From Paraburkholderia kirstenboschensis (GTDB lineage Bacteria; Pseudomonadota; Gammaproteobacteria; Burkholderiales; Burkholderiaceae), in contig NZ_CAJHCR010000001.1 in NCBI RefSeq assembly GCF_904848585.1, forward strand, positions 310,001 through 374,000: a stretch of 64,000 nucleotides of DNA, given 5' to 3'. Below are positions 24,941 to 33,609 of this stretch, one piece after another. The notes under the pieces are model-generated. The model saw only the letters and a program-made list of their open reading frames with translations, was not told the DNA's origin and made no database searches. Numbering within the stretch: position 1 is the first letter of the stretch; every line of letters starts with the position of its first letter. The position numbers were made by a program, and so were the translations under genes.

Positions 24941-26640
24941 TCGCGTTGCACGACCTGTTGTCGACTCCGTTGAATACAGCCGCGGCCGCCACGCCGGTAT
25001 GCCGCGATCGCGGTTTGCTGCTCGATCGCGCCGCATTTTGCGCACGCGTTGCGACGCTGCTAGCGGCCGTGCAATCGCAAGCGGCGCAGCGCTACGCATT
25101 GTGTATCGACGACCCCTTCGATTTCGCCTGCGCTTTATTCGCGCTGTTCGCATGCGGCAAGGAGCCGGTGATACCCGCGAACGCGACCCCCGGCTATCTC
25201 GCCGATCTCGCCGACGCCTACGATGTCGTGCTCACCGACGCCGCGCTGCCGCCGCACGCGCAAGCCGATGCCGCCGCTCACGCGCCGGGCGCACACATCG
25301 ACCCGCAAGCACCGCTCACGCTATATACGTCGGGCAGCAGCGGCCGGCCCAAGCCGATCCGCAAAACGCTCGCGCAGTTCAACGCCGAAGTGCATACGCT
25401 CGAAAAGCAGTGGGGCACGCTGGTCGGCGACGCGACGATGCTCGCGAGCGTGCCGCATCACCACATCTACGGTCTGCTGTTTCGCGTGATGTGGCCGCTG
25501 GCCGCCGGCCGCGCATTCGACCGTGAGATCAGCATCGAACCGCTGCATCTGCAAACGCAACTCGCGCAGTGCGGCGCGGCCGTGATCGTGTCGACGCCCG
25601 CGCAGTTATCGCGCTGGCCCGCGCTGCCTGGATTCACCGACTTGACGCCCGCACCGCGCGCCTTTTTCTCGTCAGGCGGTCCGCTCGCGCTCGAAGCCGC
25701 GCACGAATACGCGGCGGCCTATGGTGCCGCGCCGCTCGAAATCTATGGCAGCACTGAAACAGGCGGCATTGCGTGGCGCCGCCAGGATCAGACGGATGCA
25801 TGGCAACCGGTGACCGGCATCGAAGTGCGTTGCGACGAAGACGGTGCGCTCAACGTGCGCTCGCCGCATCTGGACCATAGCAGCTGGCATCGCACCGACG
25901 ACAAAATCGCGTTCGACGCGCAAGGCCGCTTCCGTTTGCAAGGCCGCCTCGATCGGGTGATGAAGCTCGATGGCAAGCGCGTGTCGCTGCCGGAACTCGA
26001 AGCGCGACTCGCGCTGCATCCGTATGTCACGCAAGCGGCAATCGTGCCGCTCGAGGGCGGCGTGCGTGAGCGCGTCGGCGCTGTCGTCGCATTGACCGAA
26101 GCAGGTAATAAAGCATTGCGCGACGAAGGCCGCGTGCTGCTCGCGAAAACCTTGCGCCGACATCTCGCCGATTATTTCGACGTCGTCGTGTTGCCGCGTC
26201 ACTGGCGCTTTCGTCTTGCGTTGCCGTTCGACGCGCGCGGCAAGCTGCCGGTGTCGGCGGTCGCGGCGGCGTTCGAGCCGCGTGCCGAAGGCGTCGAAGT
26301 GCTGGCCGAAGCGCGCGGTGCCGACATTGGAGAGACGCTGCACTACGAGTTGCGCGTGCCCGCTACGCTCACGCATTTCGCCGGCCACTTTCCCGGCTTG
26401 CCGATTCTGCCGGGCGTGGTCCAGATCGATTGGGCGATGCGGCTTGCCGCCGAGCAACTGCCGTGCGTGCGCGGCTTTACGTCGATCGATCGATTGAAGT
26501 TCATGGCGCCGGTTGGGCCGGGCGCGGTGCTCAAACTCACGCTCGCGCACGACCCCGCGCGTCAGCGAGTGCAGTTCGCGTACCGGGTGAACGAGCGCGA
26601 ATGCGCGTCGGGCGTGATCGTTTATCGGGCGGGCGCATGA
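24937..26640 (+). CDS. Acyl/aryl-ACP synthetase fused to a FabA/FabZ-like dehydratase (ApeH-ApeI type)
   Basis: 567 aa. Residues 1-455 form an AMP-binding acyl-adenylating domain: P-loop TSGSSGRPKPI (about 130), the EIYGSTETGGIAWR loop and the RLDRVMKLDGKRVSLPELE hinge. From about 465 a hotdog dehydratase follows, with HFAGHFPGLPILPGVVQIDW. In the E. coli and Xenorhabdus clusters these are two proteins, ApeH (activates the aryl acid onto ACP) and ApeI (dehydratase); here they are one chain. The ATG at 24937 overlaps the previous gene by four bases and has GGAGG upstream. Confidence 0.92.
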   Translation: MIALHDLLSTPLNTAAAATPVCRDRGLLLDRAAFCARVATLLAAVQSQAAQRYALCIDDPFDFACALFALFACGKEPVIPANATPGYLADLADAYDVVLTDAALPPHAQADAAAHAPGAHIDPQAPLTLYTSGSSGRPKPIRKTLAQFNAEVHTLEKQWGTLVGDATMLASVPHHHIYGLLFRVMWPLAAGRAFDREISIEPLHLQTQLAQCGAAVIVSTPAQLSRWPALPGFTDLTPAPRAFFSSGGPLALEAAHEYAAAYGAAPLEIYGSTETGGIAWRRQDQTDAWQPVTGIEVRCDEDGALNVRSPHLDHSSWHRTDDKIAFDAQGRFRLQGRLDRVMKLDGKRVSLPELEARLALHPYVTQAAIVPLEGGVRERVGAVVALTEAGNKALRDEGRVLLAKTLRRHLADYFDVVVLPRHWRFRLALPFDARGKLPVSAVAAAFEPRAEGVEVLAEARGADIGETLHYELRVPATLTHFAGHFPGLPILPGVVQIDWAMRLAAEQLPCVRGFTSIDRLKFMAPVGPGAVLKLTLAHDPARQRVQFAYRVNERECASGVIVYRAGA

Positions 26641-28412
26641 TGAGCTTCGCTCCCTGCATCGTGATCCCGATCTACAACCACAAGGACGCGATTGGCGCGA
26701 CCGTCGCGCATCTCGCGGTGCACGGCTTGCCGATTTTCGTCGTCGACGACGGCAGCGACGAGGCAACCCAGCAGGTGCTCGCACAACTCGCTCGCGAGTA
26801 CGAGGCACAGCTCACCTTACTGCGTCTGCCCGTCAACGGCGGCAAAGGCGCGGCGGTGATGGCGGGGTTGCGCGCCGCGCGCGACGCCCACTACACGCAC
26901 GCGTTGCAGATCGACGCGGACGGCCAGCACGACCCCACCGACGTGCCGCGCTTCATCGAAGCGGCGCGCACCGAACCGGGCGCTGTGATTCTCGGCCGCC
27001 CCGTCTACGACGAGAGCGTGCCGAAAGCGCGTCTCTACGGCCGTTATCTCACACATGTGTGGGTGTGGATCGAAACGCTGTCGCTGACCATTCGCGATTC
27101 CATGTGCGGCTTCCGCCTGTATCCGCTTGCGCTGGCTTGCGATCTGATCGACAGCGTGCCGCTGCCCACGCGGATGGACTTCGACATCGAGATTCTGGTG
27201 CGCCTCTATTGGCGACGCGCCGCGTTCCGCTCGATCCCCACGCGCGTCACCTACGCGAGCGACGGCGTTTCACATTTCGACGTGCTGTGGGACAACGTGC
27301 GTATCAGCCGCAGTCATACGCGGCTCGTGTGCGGCATGCTGGTGCGTCTGCCGATGCTGCTCGCGCACAAGTTCATGCCACGGCGTGCCACGCTCGCCGG
27401 TACACAAAGAGCACAGAGCGCACAGAGCGCACAGAGCGCACAGAGCGCACAGAGCGGCGGCCCTCACGCGCAGGACTGGTGGCGTATTGCTGAACGCGGC
27501 AGTCATCTGGGCATGTCATTGCTTGCGCTCAGTTGCAAGCTGTTCGGCCGCCGCTTCACCGGGCTGTGGCTGCATCCGATCGTCGCTTATTTTCTGTTGA
27601 CGGGACGTGCCGCGCGCGAGGCGTCGGCGAATTACTTCAGGCGTCTGCGGGAGGCCGAACCGCGCGGCGATACGCCTCGTCCGGGCTGGCTCTCCGCGTA
27701 TCGTCACATGCTGGCATTCGCGCAATCGGGCTTCGACAAGCTCGCCGCGTGGTCCGGGCGCGTCAACAATGCGGACGTCCGGTTCGAAGATCCTTCGGCG
27801 TTCGAAGCATTGGTCGCGAGCGGCAAGGGCGCGCTGGTTATCGGCGCGCATCTCGGCAATCTGGAGATGACGCGCGCGCTCGCCGCACAGGGCGCGTATG
27901 CGAAAGTCACGGCAGTCGTCTATACCGAACATGCGCGGCGCTTCAACAGCGTGCTGGCCTCCGCGAATAGCGAGTTCACGCGGCACTTGCTGGAAGTCGC
28001 GGACTTCGGACCCGAAACCGCGATGATGATGCAGGAGCGCGTCGACGCGGGCGAGTTGCTGGTGATCGTCGGCGACCGTGTGCCTGCGCACGAAGCAGGC
28101 CGCACCACCGAGGCGCGTTTTCTCGGCGCGACTGCGCCGTTCGCACAAGGCCCATATGTGCTCGCGCATGCACTCGGCTGTCCGGTCTATCTGTTCTTCT
28201 GTCTGAAAGAACACGACGGTTATCGTCTTTATTTCGAGCCGTTCGCCGAGCGCATCGAATTGCCGCGCCGCGAACGCACGCAGCATCTCGCGGCCTGGGC
28301 GCAACGTTATGCAGTGCGTCTCGAACACTACTGTCGCAAGGCACCTTATCAATGGTTCAACTTCTTCGATTTCTGGGCTCGCCCCAAGCGAGGCGCGAAT
28401 GGCCGAACATGA
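26637..28412 (+). CDS. GT2 glycosyltransferase fused to LpxL-type acyltransferase (ApeJ-type)
   Basis: 591 aa. Residues 1-240 are a family 2 glycosyltransferase (CIVIPIYNHKDAIGATVAHL, FVVDDGSDE, LQIDADGQHDP); residues from about 285 are an LpxL/HtrB-like acyltransferase (LVIGAHLGNLEMTRALA with HX4D/E, VIVGDRVPAHEAGR). The linker has five exact Ala-Gln-Ser repeats encoded by a 9-bp minisatellite at 27411-27455. It probably builds the lipid anchor or glycolipid head of the polyene at the inner membrane. ATG overlaps the previous stop. Confidence 0.9.
   Translation: MMSFAPCIVIPIYNHKDAIGATVAHLAVHGLPIFVVDDGSDEATQQVLAQLAREYEAQLTLLRLPVNGGKGAAVMAGLRAARDAHYTHALQIDADGQHDPTDVPRFIEAARTEPGAVILGRPVYDESVPKARLYGRYLTHVWVWIETLSLTIRDSMCGFRLYPLALACDLIDSVPLPTRMDFDIEILVRLYWRRAAFRSIPTRVTYASDGVSHFDVLWDNVRISRSHTRLVCGMLVRLPMLLAHKFMPRRATLAGTQRAQSAQSAQSAQSAQSGGPHAQDWWRIAERGSHLGMSLLALSCKLFGRRFTGLWLHPIVAYFLLTGRAAREASANYFRRLREAEPRGDTPRPGWLSAYRHMLAFAQSGFDKLAAWSGRVNNADVRFEDPSAFEALVASGKGALVIGAHLGNLEMTRALAAQGAYAKVTAVVYTEHARRFNSVLASANSEFTRHLLEVADFGPETAMMMQERVDAGELLVIVGDRVPAHEAGRTTEARFLGATAPFAQGPYVLAHALGCPVYLFFCLKEHDGYRLYFEPFAERIELPRRERTQHLAAWAQRYAVRLEHYCRKAPYQWFNFFDFWARPKRGANGRT
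27411..27455 (+). repeat. 9-bp minisatellite, five copies, coding for (AQS)n
   Basis: Five perfect copies of GCACAGAGC, preceded by a degenerate copy, within the linker of the GT2/acyltransferase fusion. The unit is in frame, so copy-number change would alter linker length, not the frame. Confidence 0.95.
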
Positions 28413-30012
28413 CCTGATCGACGCGCCGGATGCCGGCGCGCATGCGGCTTCCAATGGCGATAGCGACGCGGCGCACGTCGTGATCGGCGGGCGCAAGCTG
28501 AGCATCGAAGAAGTCGTAGCGATCGCTCAGCATCGCGCGCCGGTTGCGTTGAACGCGGACCCTGCATGGCGCGCCCGTATTCAACGCGGCGCGGATTTTC
28601 TGCGCCGCCATCTTGCTGCGGGCGAGACGGTCTACGGCGTCAACACCGGTTACGGCGACGCCTGCGTGGTCGACGTGCCGATGGAACTCGTCGAAGCTTT
28701 GCCGCTGCAACTCACGCGTTATCACGGCTGCGGCATGGGCCAATATCTCGACGACGCACAGACGCTCGCCGTCATCGCCGCGCGTCTGAACTCGCTCGCC
28801 TATGGTTTTTCGGGCGTGCGCCCGGTATTGCTCGAGCGCCTCGCGGACCTCGTCAATCATCGCGTGTTGCCGCGCATTCCCGCCGAGGGTTCGGTCGGTG
28901 CGAGCGGCGATCTGACGCCGCTCTCGTATGTCGCCGCGGCACTCGCGGGCGAACGGGAAGTCATGTTCGAAGGACGTCTGCGTGACGTGCGCGACGTATG
29001 GAGCGAACTCGGACAAACCCCGCTTACGCTCGCGCCGAAAGAAGGCCTCGCGCTAATGAACGGCACAGCGGTGATGACCGGCCTTGCATGTCTCGCGTTC
29101 GCTCGCGCCGATCATCTGACGCGGCTCACCGCGCGCCTGACCGCGCTTTGCACCGTCGCGCTCGACGGCCGCGCCGCGCATTTCGACGCAACGCTCTTCG
29201 AAGTGAAGCCGCACGCCGGCCAGGCGCAAGCCGCCGCATGGATTCGCGAGGATCTGGAAGGCCGCGACGATACGCCCGGCCACCGTTTGCAGGACCGTTA
29301 CTCGATCCGCTGTGCGCCACATGTAATCGGCGTCGCGCGTGATGCGCTGAGCTGGGTGCGACGCGACATCGAAAACGAATTGAACAGCGCGAACGACAAC
29401 CCGCTGATCGACCCCGACAACGAGCGTGTACTGCACGGGGGCAATTTCTACGGCGGTCATATCGCATTCGCGATGGATTCGCTGAAGGTCGCCGTCGCCA
29501 ATCTCGCCGATCTGATGGACCGGCAACTGGCGCTCCTCGTCGACGTGAATTTCAACAATGGCTTGCCGCGCAACCTGACCGGCGCAGCGCCCGCGCGCGC
29601 CGCGATCAATCACGGCTTCAAGGCCGTGCAGATTTCGTCGTCCGCGTGGACGGCCGAAGCGCTCAAGAACACGATGCCTGCAAGCGTATTCTCGCGCTCG
29701 ACCGAGGCGCACAATCAGGACAAGGTCAGCATGGGCACCATCGCCTCGCGCGACTGTTTGCGCGTGCTGGAGTTGACCGAGCAGGTTGCCGCCGCGCATA
29801 CGCTTGCGACGGTTCAGGCCGCGCGTCTGCGCTTGCGAATCGACAGCGCGACGCCGGTTCCCGCAGCGTTGCAAACGTTCATGGAAAGCGTCGGCGCGCA
29901 ATCGCCTTTCGTCGACGAAGATCGCGCGCTCGAACACGACTTGCGCGCGCTGACTGCGCGCATCGCCGCATGCGGGTTGTTGCAAGACTATCGCGGAGGA
30001 CCGCAAGCATGA
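28399..30012 (+). CDS. MIO-type aromatic amino acid ammonia-lyase (HAL/PAL/TAL family)
   Basis: 537 aa with the MIO-forming triad in GSVGASGDLTPLSY (ASG about 168-170), the YGVNTGYGD loop, and the NSANDNPLID and GNFYGGHIAF motifs. Deaminates an aromatic amino acid to its alpha,beta-unsaturated acid. The selectivity pair reads Tyr-His in RYHGCGMG (about 105-106), unlike His-Leu of typical TAL or Ser-His of HAL. Placed inside the aryl polyene operon, so it probably supplies the aryl starter (a coumarate or cinnamate type) for the fused ACP synthetase. The next gene overlaps at the stop. Confidence 0.92.
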   Translation: MAEHDLIDAPDAGAHAASNGDSDAAHVVIGGRKLSIEEVVAIAQHRAPVALNADPAWRARIQRGADFLRRHLAAGETVYGVNTGYGDACVVDVPMELVEALPLQLTRYHGCGMGQYLDDAQTLAVIAARLNSLAYGFSGVRPVLLERLADLVNHRVLPRIPAEGSVGASGDLTPLSYVAAALAGEREVMFEGRLRDVRDVWSELGQTPLTLAPKEGLALMNGTAVMTGLACLAFARADHLTRLTARLTALCTVALDGRAAHFDATLFEVKPHAGQAQAAAWIREDLEGRDDTPGHRLQDRYSIRCAPHVIGVARDALSWVRRDIENELNSANDNPLIDPDNERVLHGGNFYGGHIAFAMDSLKVAVANLADLMDRQLALLVDVNFNNGLPRNLTGAAPARAAINHGFKAVQISSSAWTAEALKNTMPASVFSRSTEAHNQDKVSMGTIASRDCLRVLELTEQVAAAHTLATVQAARLRLRIDSATPVPAALQTFMESVGAQSPFVDEDRALEHDLRALTARIAACGLLQDYRGGPQA

Positions 30013-30449
30013 GCACGACGGAAAGCGCGACCCGCAAGGTACTGAGCGCGAGTGCAATAGTCGAGGTGCCGTTCCACGACGTGGATGCAATGAACGTGTG
30101 CTGGCACGGCCACTATCTGAAGTACTTCGAGATCGGCCGTGCGGCGCTGTTGCGCGCATTCGATTACGACTACCGCGAGATGCAGGCGTCCGGTTATCTG
30201 TGGCCGATCGTAGAAGCGCATCTCAAGTACGTTCGCCCGGCTACGTACGGTCAGAAGCTCGACGTGCGCACCCAACTGCTCGAACACGAAAACCGCCTGA
30301 AAATAGGCTACGAAATTATCGACTGCGCATCGGGCACGAGGCTCACCAAGGGTTATACGATCCAGGTGGCCGTCGATGCGGCCACGCAAGAGTTGCAGTT
30401 CGTGTCGCCGCCGGTGGTCTTCGAGAAACTGGAGCAGGTATGGCGATAG
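30009..30449 (+). CDS. 4HBT-family thioesterase (ApeK-type)
   Basis: 146-aa hotdog protein with the 4-hydroxybenzoyl-CoA thioesterase core FHDVDAMNVCWHGHYLKYFE, in which the Asp after VD is the likely catalytic residue. It overlaps the ammonia-lyase stop (ATGA) and the LolA-like gene by 10 bases. Probably releases polyene from ACP or clears stalled acyl chains. Confidence 0.9.
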   Translation: MSTTESATRKVLSASAIVEVPFHDVDAMNVCWHGHYLKYFEIGRAALLRAFDYDYREMQASGYLWPIVEAHLKYVRPATYGQKLDVRTQLLEHENRLKIGYEIIDCASGTRLTKGYTIQVAVDAATQELQFVSPPVVFEKLEQVWR

Positions 30450-31120
30450 CGAATTCCGGCGCGCGGCTGTTGAACGGGCTGCGTGCATGTGCGTTTTCGT
30501 TTGCGGTGGCGAGTGCGTTGAGCGCGCCGGCATGGCCGGTGTGTGCCGCGTCCACAGACGGCAATCCCGCGCTGGTCTCGCAGATCGCATCGCATCTCGC
30601 AGAGGCCAAAGGCGTTCGCGCGCAATTCACACAAACGCAGACGCTGGCCGCAATGAAGCAGCCGCTCGTCAGTACCGGTTCCTTGCTGTTTCTGCGCGAG
30701 CGAGGCGTGATCTGGCATATCGACACGCCGTACAAAGCCACTTATGTCATTACCGATGCAGGCGTCGCCGAAATCAACGCCAACGGTCAGCGCGTCACGG
30801 CGCACAGTGCGCAAGGCACGCGCGGCGTCGCACAAGTTTCGAAGATGATGCGCGCGATGCTCGGCGGCGATCTGTCCGCGCTGTATTCGCAATTCGACGT
30901 GCAGGCCGAGGGCAGCGCCGCGCACTGGCGCATGCAGCTCACGCCGAACCAGCCGCAGCTCGCGCAGTCGATCAAAGGTTTGCAGATGAGCGGCGGCGAT
31001 TTCCTGCAGAGCTTGCGTATCTCGCTCGCCAGCGGCGATACGACGCAACTCGAGTTCAGCAAGAGCGAGGCGGTGAGCGAACCGGCCCCGGCCGAACGCA
31101 GTCTGCTCGGGGCGCCCTGA
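30440..31120 (+). CDS. LolA-like outer-membrane lipoprotein carrier (ApeL-type)
   Basis: 226 aa with a signal peptide (cleavage near VCAASTDG) and a LolA fold: VRAQFTQTQTLAAMKQPLVSTG and LLFLRERGVIWHIDTPY. In aryl polyene loci this periplasmic protein is thought to carry the lipid-anchored polyene to the outer membrane. Starts inside the thioesterase gene and ends overlapping the MMPL exporter ATG. Confidence 0.9.
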   Translation: MAIANSGARLLNGLRACAFSFAVASALSAPAWPVCAASTDGNPALVSQIASHLAEAKGVRAQFTQTQTLAAMKQPLVSTGSLLFLRERGVIWHIDTPYKATYVITDAGVAEINANGQRVTAHSAQGTRGVAQVSKMMRAMLGGDLSALYSQFDVQAEGSAAHWRMQLTPNQPQLAQSIKGLQMSGGDFLQSLRISLASGDTTQLEFSKSEAVSEPAPAERSLLGAP

Positions 31121-33609
31121 TGGATGTGCTGCATCACGGGTCCGCGAAAAACGCGTGGGGCATACGCGCCGCGTGGCTGGTGCTCGCGCTCGTCGCGGCG
31201 CTGTACTGCGGCTGGCGTTTTGCCGGGCCCTCGCCGTTGCAGACGAACCTGCTCGCGCTGCTGCCGGCGACTGAAGCAGATCCGGTCGCCGAGAAAGCAG
31301 TTGATACGCTCGCGAGCGCTCTTGGCGACCGCACGGTTTTTCTCGTAACCAGTCACGACGATGCCCATGCGAAAGCGGCGGCGAAGCAACTCGGCGCGTC
31401 GCTGCAAAAAAGTGGGGCGTTTGCTTCGGTGACGGCGGAGTTGCCGCCATTCGATCTGTCGCAGATCGCGTCGCTGTATCTGCCGTATCGTTTCGGCTTG
31501 CTGACGCCTGCTGATCGCGCGGCGATCGCGGGCAGTAAGTCACCGGACACCGCGTTGCACGACGCGCTCGCCCAACGCATCTATAGCCCGTTGCGCGGCG
31601 GACTCACCACGTCGCTCGCCGACGATCCATTCGGCTGGCTCGAACATTGGCTCGGCAATCTGCCGCTTGCGACATCGAATCTCGAACTGGAAGACGGATT
31701 GCTGGTGTCGCATCAAGACGGGCATCGAGCCAATGCGACGAGCGTATTGATCGTGGCGACGCTGCCAGGCTCCGCATACGAAACCAGGACACAGCACGCG
31801 GTACTCGCGGCGCTGTCGCAAGGCGAAAGCGCGTTGAAGCATGCATTCCCCGATGTGTCGGTCGCACGAACCGGCGCCGTGTTCTACGCCGAGTCGGCGC
31901 GCAGCGCATCGGAACGCGAAGTGCATCTGATCGGCGTCGCGTCGCTCGTCGGCATTGCGTTGCTGATGATGTGGGTGTTCCGTTCGCCGCGTCTGCTCCT
32001 GCTCGGCTTCGTCTCGACCGCGCTCGGCATTGTCTGCGCGCTTGCGGTGACGCTGCTCGTATTCGGCAAGCTGCATCTGCTGACGCTCGTGTTCGGCGCG
32101 AGCCTGATCGGCGAAGCGGTCGACTATTCGATCCAGTATTTCGTCGTCTATCTCGGCGCCGGGCGCGATTGGGACGCACGACGGGGCGCACGTGCAGTGC
32201 GTCCCGCGTTGAGCGTGGCGCTTGCCACGAGCCTGCTTGGTTACGCGATTCTCACTTGGGTGCCGTTTCCCGCGCTCAAGCAGATCGCGTGCTTTGCGAT
32301 GGCGGGCATCGTGACGGCGTTCGCCTCGGTGATGTGGCTGTTGCCCGCGTTGCTGCCGCACGCGCCGAAGCGCAGCCCCCGGCGGCTTTTCGAGCGCTCG
32401 GCGCGTTTGTTGAGCGCATGGCATCGCTTGATCGGCGGCAAGCGTGCGTGGATCGTCGCGGCGCTGTTGCTGATCGTCGCGATTCCCGGCTGGTTGCGTC
32501 TCACGAGCGACGACGATGTTCATCTGCTGATCCAGCGCGATCCGTCGCTCGTCGCGCAAGAGGACAAGGTGCGCGACGCGGTGGGCGTCGATAACAGCGC
32601 GCAGTTTTTCGTGGTGCGCGGCGAGACGCCTGAAGCCGTGTTGCAGCGTGCCGAAGCGCTGGGCGCAAAACTCGACGCACTTAACGGCGCGCCGAACGGG
32701 GTGGGCGGTTATCAATCAGTCGCGCAGTTCGTGCCGTCCGCGCAGCAGCAGAACAGCGACCGCGCGTTGCTCGCACAGAATGTGTTCCGCGACACGGCGG
32801 CGTTGCGCAGCACGCTGCTGCAAGCCGGCTTCAAGGACGAAGTCGCCGACGCGTGGATTGCAGCGGAAACGAAAGCGCAAGCGAAACCGCCCGCGCTTCT
32901 GACCGTCGACCAGTGGCTTGCCGCGCCGTGGTCGCAGCCATATCGGCATCTGTGGCTCGGCCAGGTCGATGCGGCGACGAAAGCCTATGCCGCCGTCGTG
33001 ATTCCGCAAGGCGTGACACCGCGCAACGAGACCGCCTTGATCGCGGCCGCGCGCGCGGTGCCAGGCGTGGCTTTCGTTGACAAGGCCGCGAGCGTGTCGA
33101 AGCTGTTCGGCGCGTATCGCGTGGACAGCGGCTGGTGGCTCGGCGGCGCGCTGACACTGGTGCTGATTCTGCTGATCGTGCGCTACGCCCGACAGGAAGT
33201 TCACGCGGCGCACGCCGCAAAAGAAGCTCGGCTCGGACACCGCGTGCGCGGCGGCATCGCCGTAACGTTGCCCGTGCTGCTTGCAGTAGGCGTCACGCTG
33301 GCGGTATTCGGCTACGCACGTGTGCCGCTCAATCTGTTCAACTGGCTGGCGCTCATGCTCGTGCTCGGCGTCGGCGCAAACTACGCCGTATTTCTGCGTG
33401 AAGGGTGCCTGCGCGCGGACGCGGATCTCGGCGCGGTATGGACGGGCGTGTTGCTTTCGGCCGCCACCACGCTGTTGTCGTTCGGCATGCTCGGCATGAG
33501 CGCAATGCCCGCGCTGAAGAGTTTCGGCGCGACGCTCGCGCTCGGCATTGCGGTCTCGGTGCTGCTCGCGCCGATCGGCATGCCATCGGAATCCAGGAGA
33601 GTCGCATGA
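31120..33609 (+). CDS. MMPL/RND-family exporter (ApeM-type)
   Basis: 829 aa with two repeats of an MMPL domain, about 12 transmembrane segments and two large periplasmic loops. Family features include FGASLIGEAVDYSIQYFVVYL in TM4 of the first repeat and NLFNWLALMLVLGVGANYAVFLREG in the second. Expected to extract and move the lipid-linked polyene across or out of the inner membrane together with the LolA-like carrier. Stop and start overlap with its neighbours. Confidence 0.93.
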   Translation: MDVLHHGSAKNAWGIRAAWLVLALVAALYCGWRFAGPSPLQTNLLALLPATEADPVAEKAVDTLASALGDRTVFLVTSHDDAHAKAAAKQLGASLQKSGAFASVTAELPPFDLSQIASLYLPYRFGLLTPADRAAIAGSKSPDTALHDALAQRIYSPLRGGLTTSLADDPFGWLEHWLGNLPLATSNLELEDGLLVSHQDGHRANATSVLIVATLPGSAYETRTQHAVLAALSQGESALKHAFPDVSVARTGAVFYAESARSASEREVHLIGVASLVGIALLMMWVFRSPRLLLLGFVSTALGIVCALAVTLLVFGKLHLLTLVFGASLIGEAVDYSIQYFVVYLGAGRDWDARRGARAVRPALSVALATSLLGYAILTWVPFPALKQIACFAMAGIVTAFASVMWLLPALLPHAPKRSPRRLFERSARLLSAWHRLIGGKRAWIVAALLLIVAIPGWLRLTSDDDVHLLIQRDPSLVAQEDKVRDAVGVDNSAQFFVVRGETPEAVLQRAEALGAKLDALNGAPNGVGGYQSVAQFVPSAQQQNSDRALLAQNVFRDTAALRSTLLQAGFKDEVADAWIAAETKAQAKPPALLTVDQWLAAPWSQPYRHLWLGQVDAATKAYAAVVIPQGVTPRNETALIAAARAVPGVAFVDKAASVSKLFGAYRVDSGWWLGGALTLVLILLIVRYARQEVHAAHAAKEARLGHRVRGGIAVTLPVLLAVGVTLAVFGYARVPLNLFNWLALMLVLGVGANYAVFLREGCLRADADLGAVWTGVLLSAATTLLSFGMLGMSAMPALKSFGATLALGIAVSVLLAPIGMPSESRRVA

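Noticed and set aside
23489..25153. Leftward 554-aa open frame across the ACP genes
   Set aside because: It overlaps four recognised polyene genes and has no domain of its own.
27411..27455. Possible CRISPR-like array
   Set aside because: Units are contiguous 9-mers without spacers and encode part of a protein.
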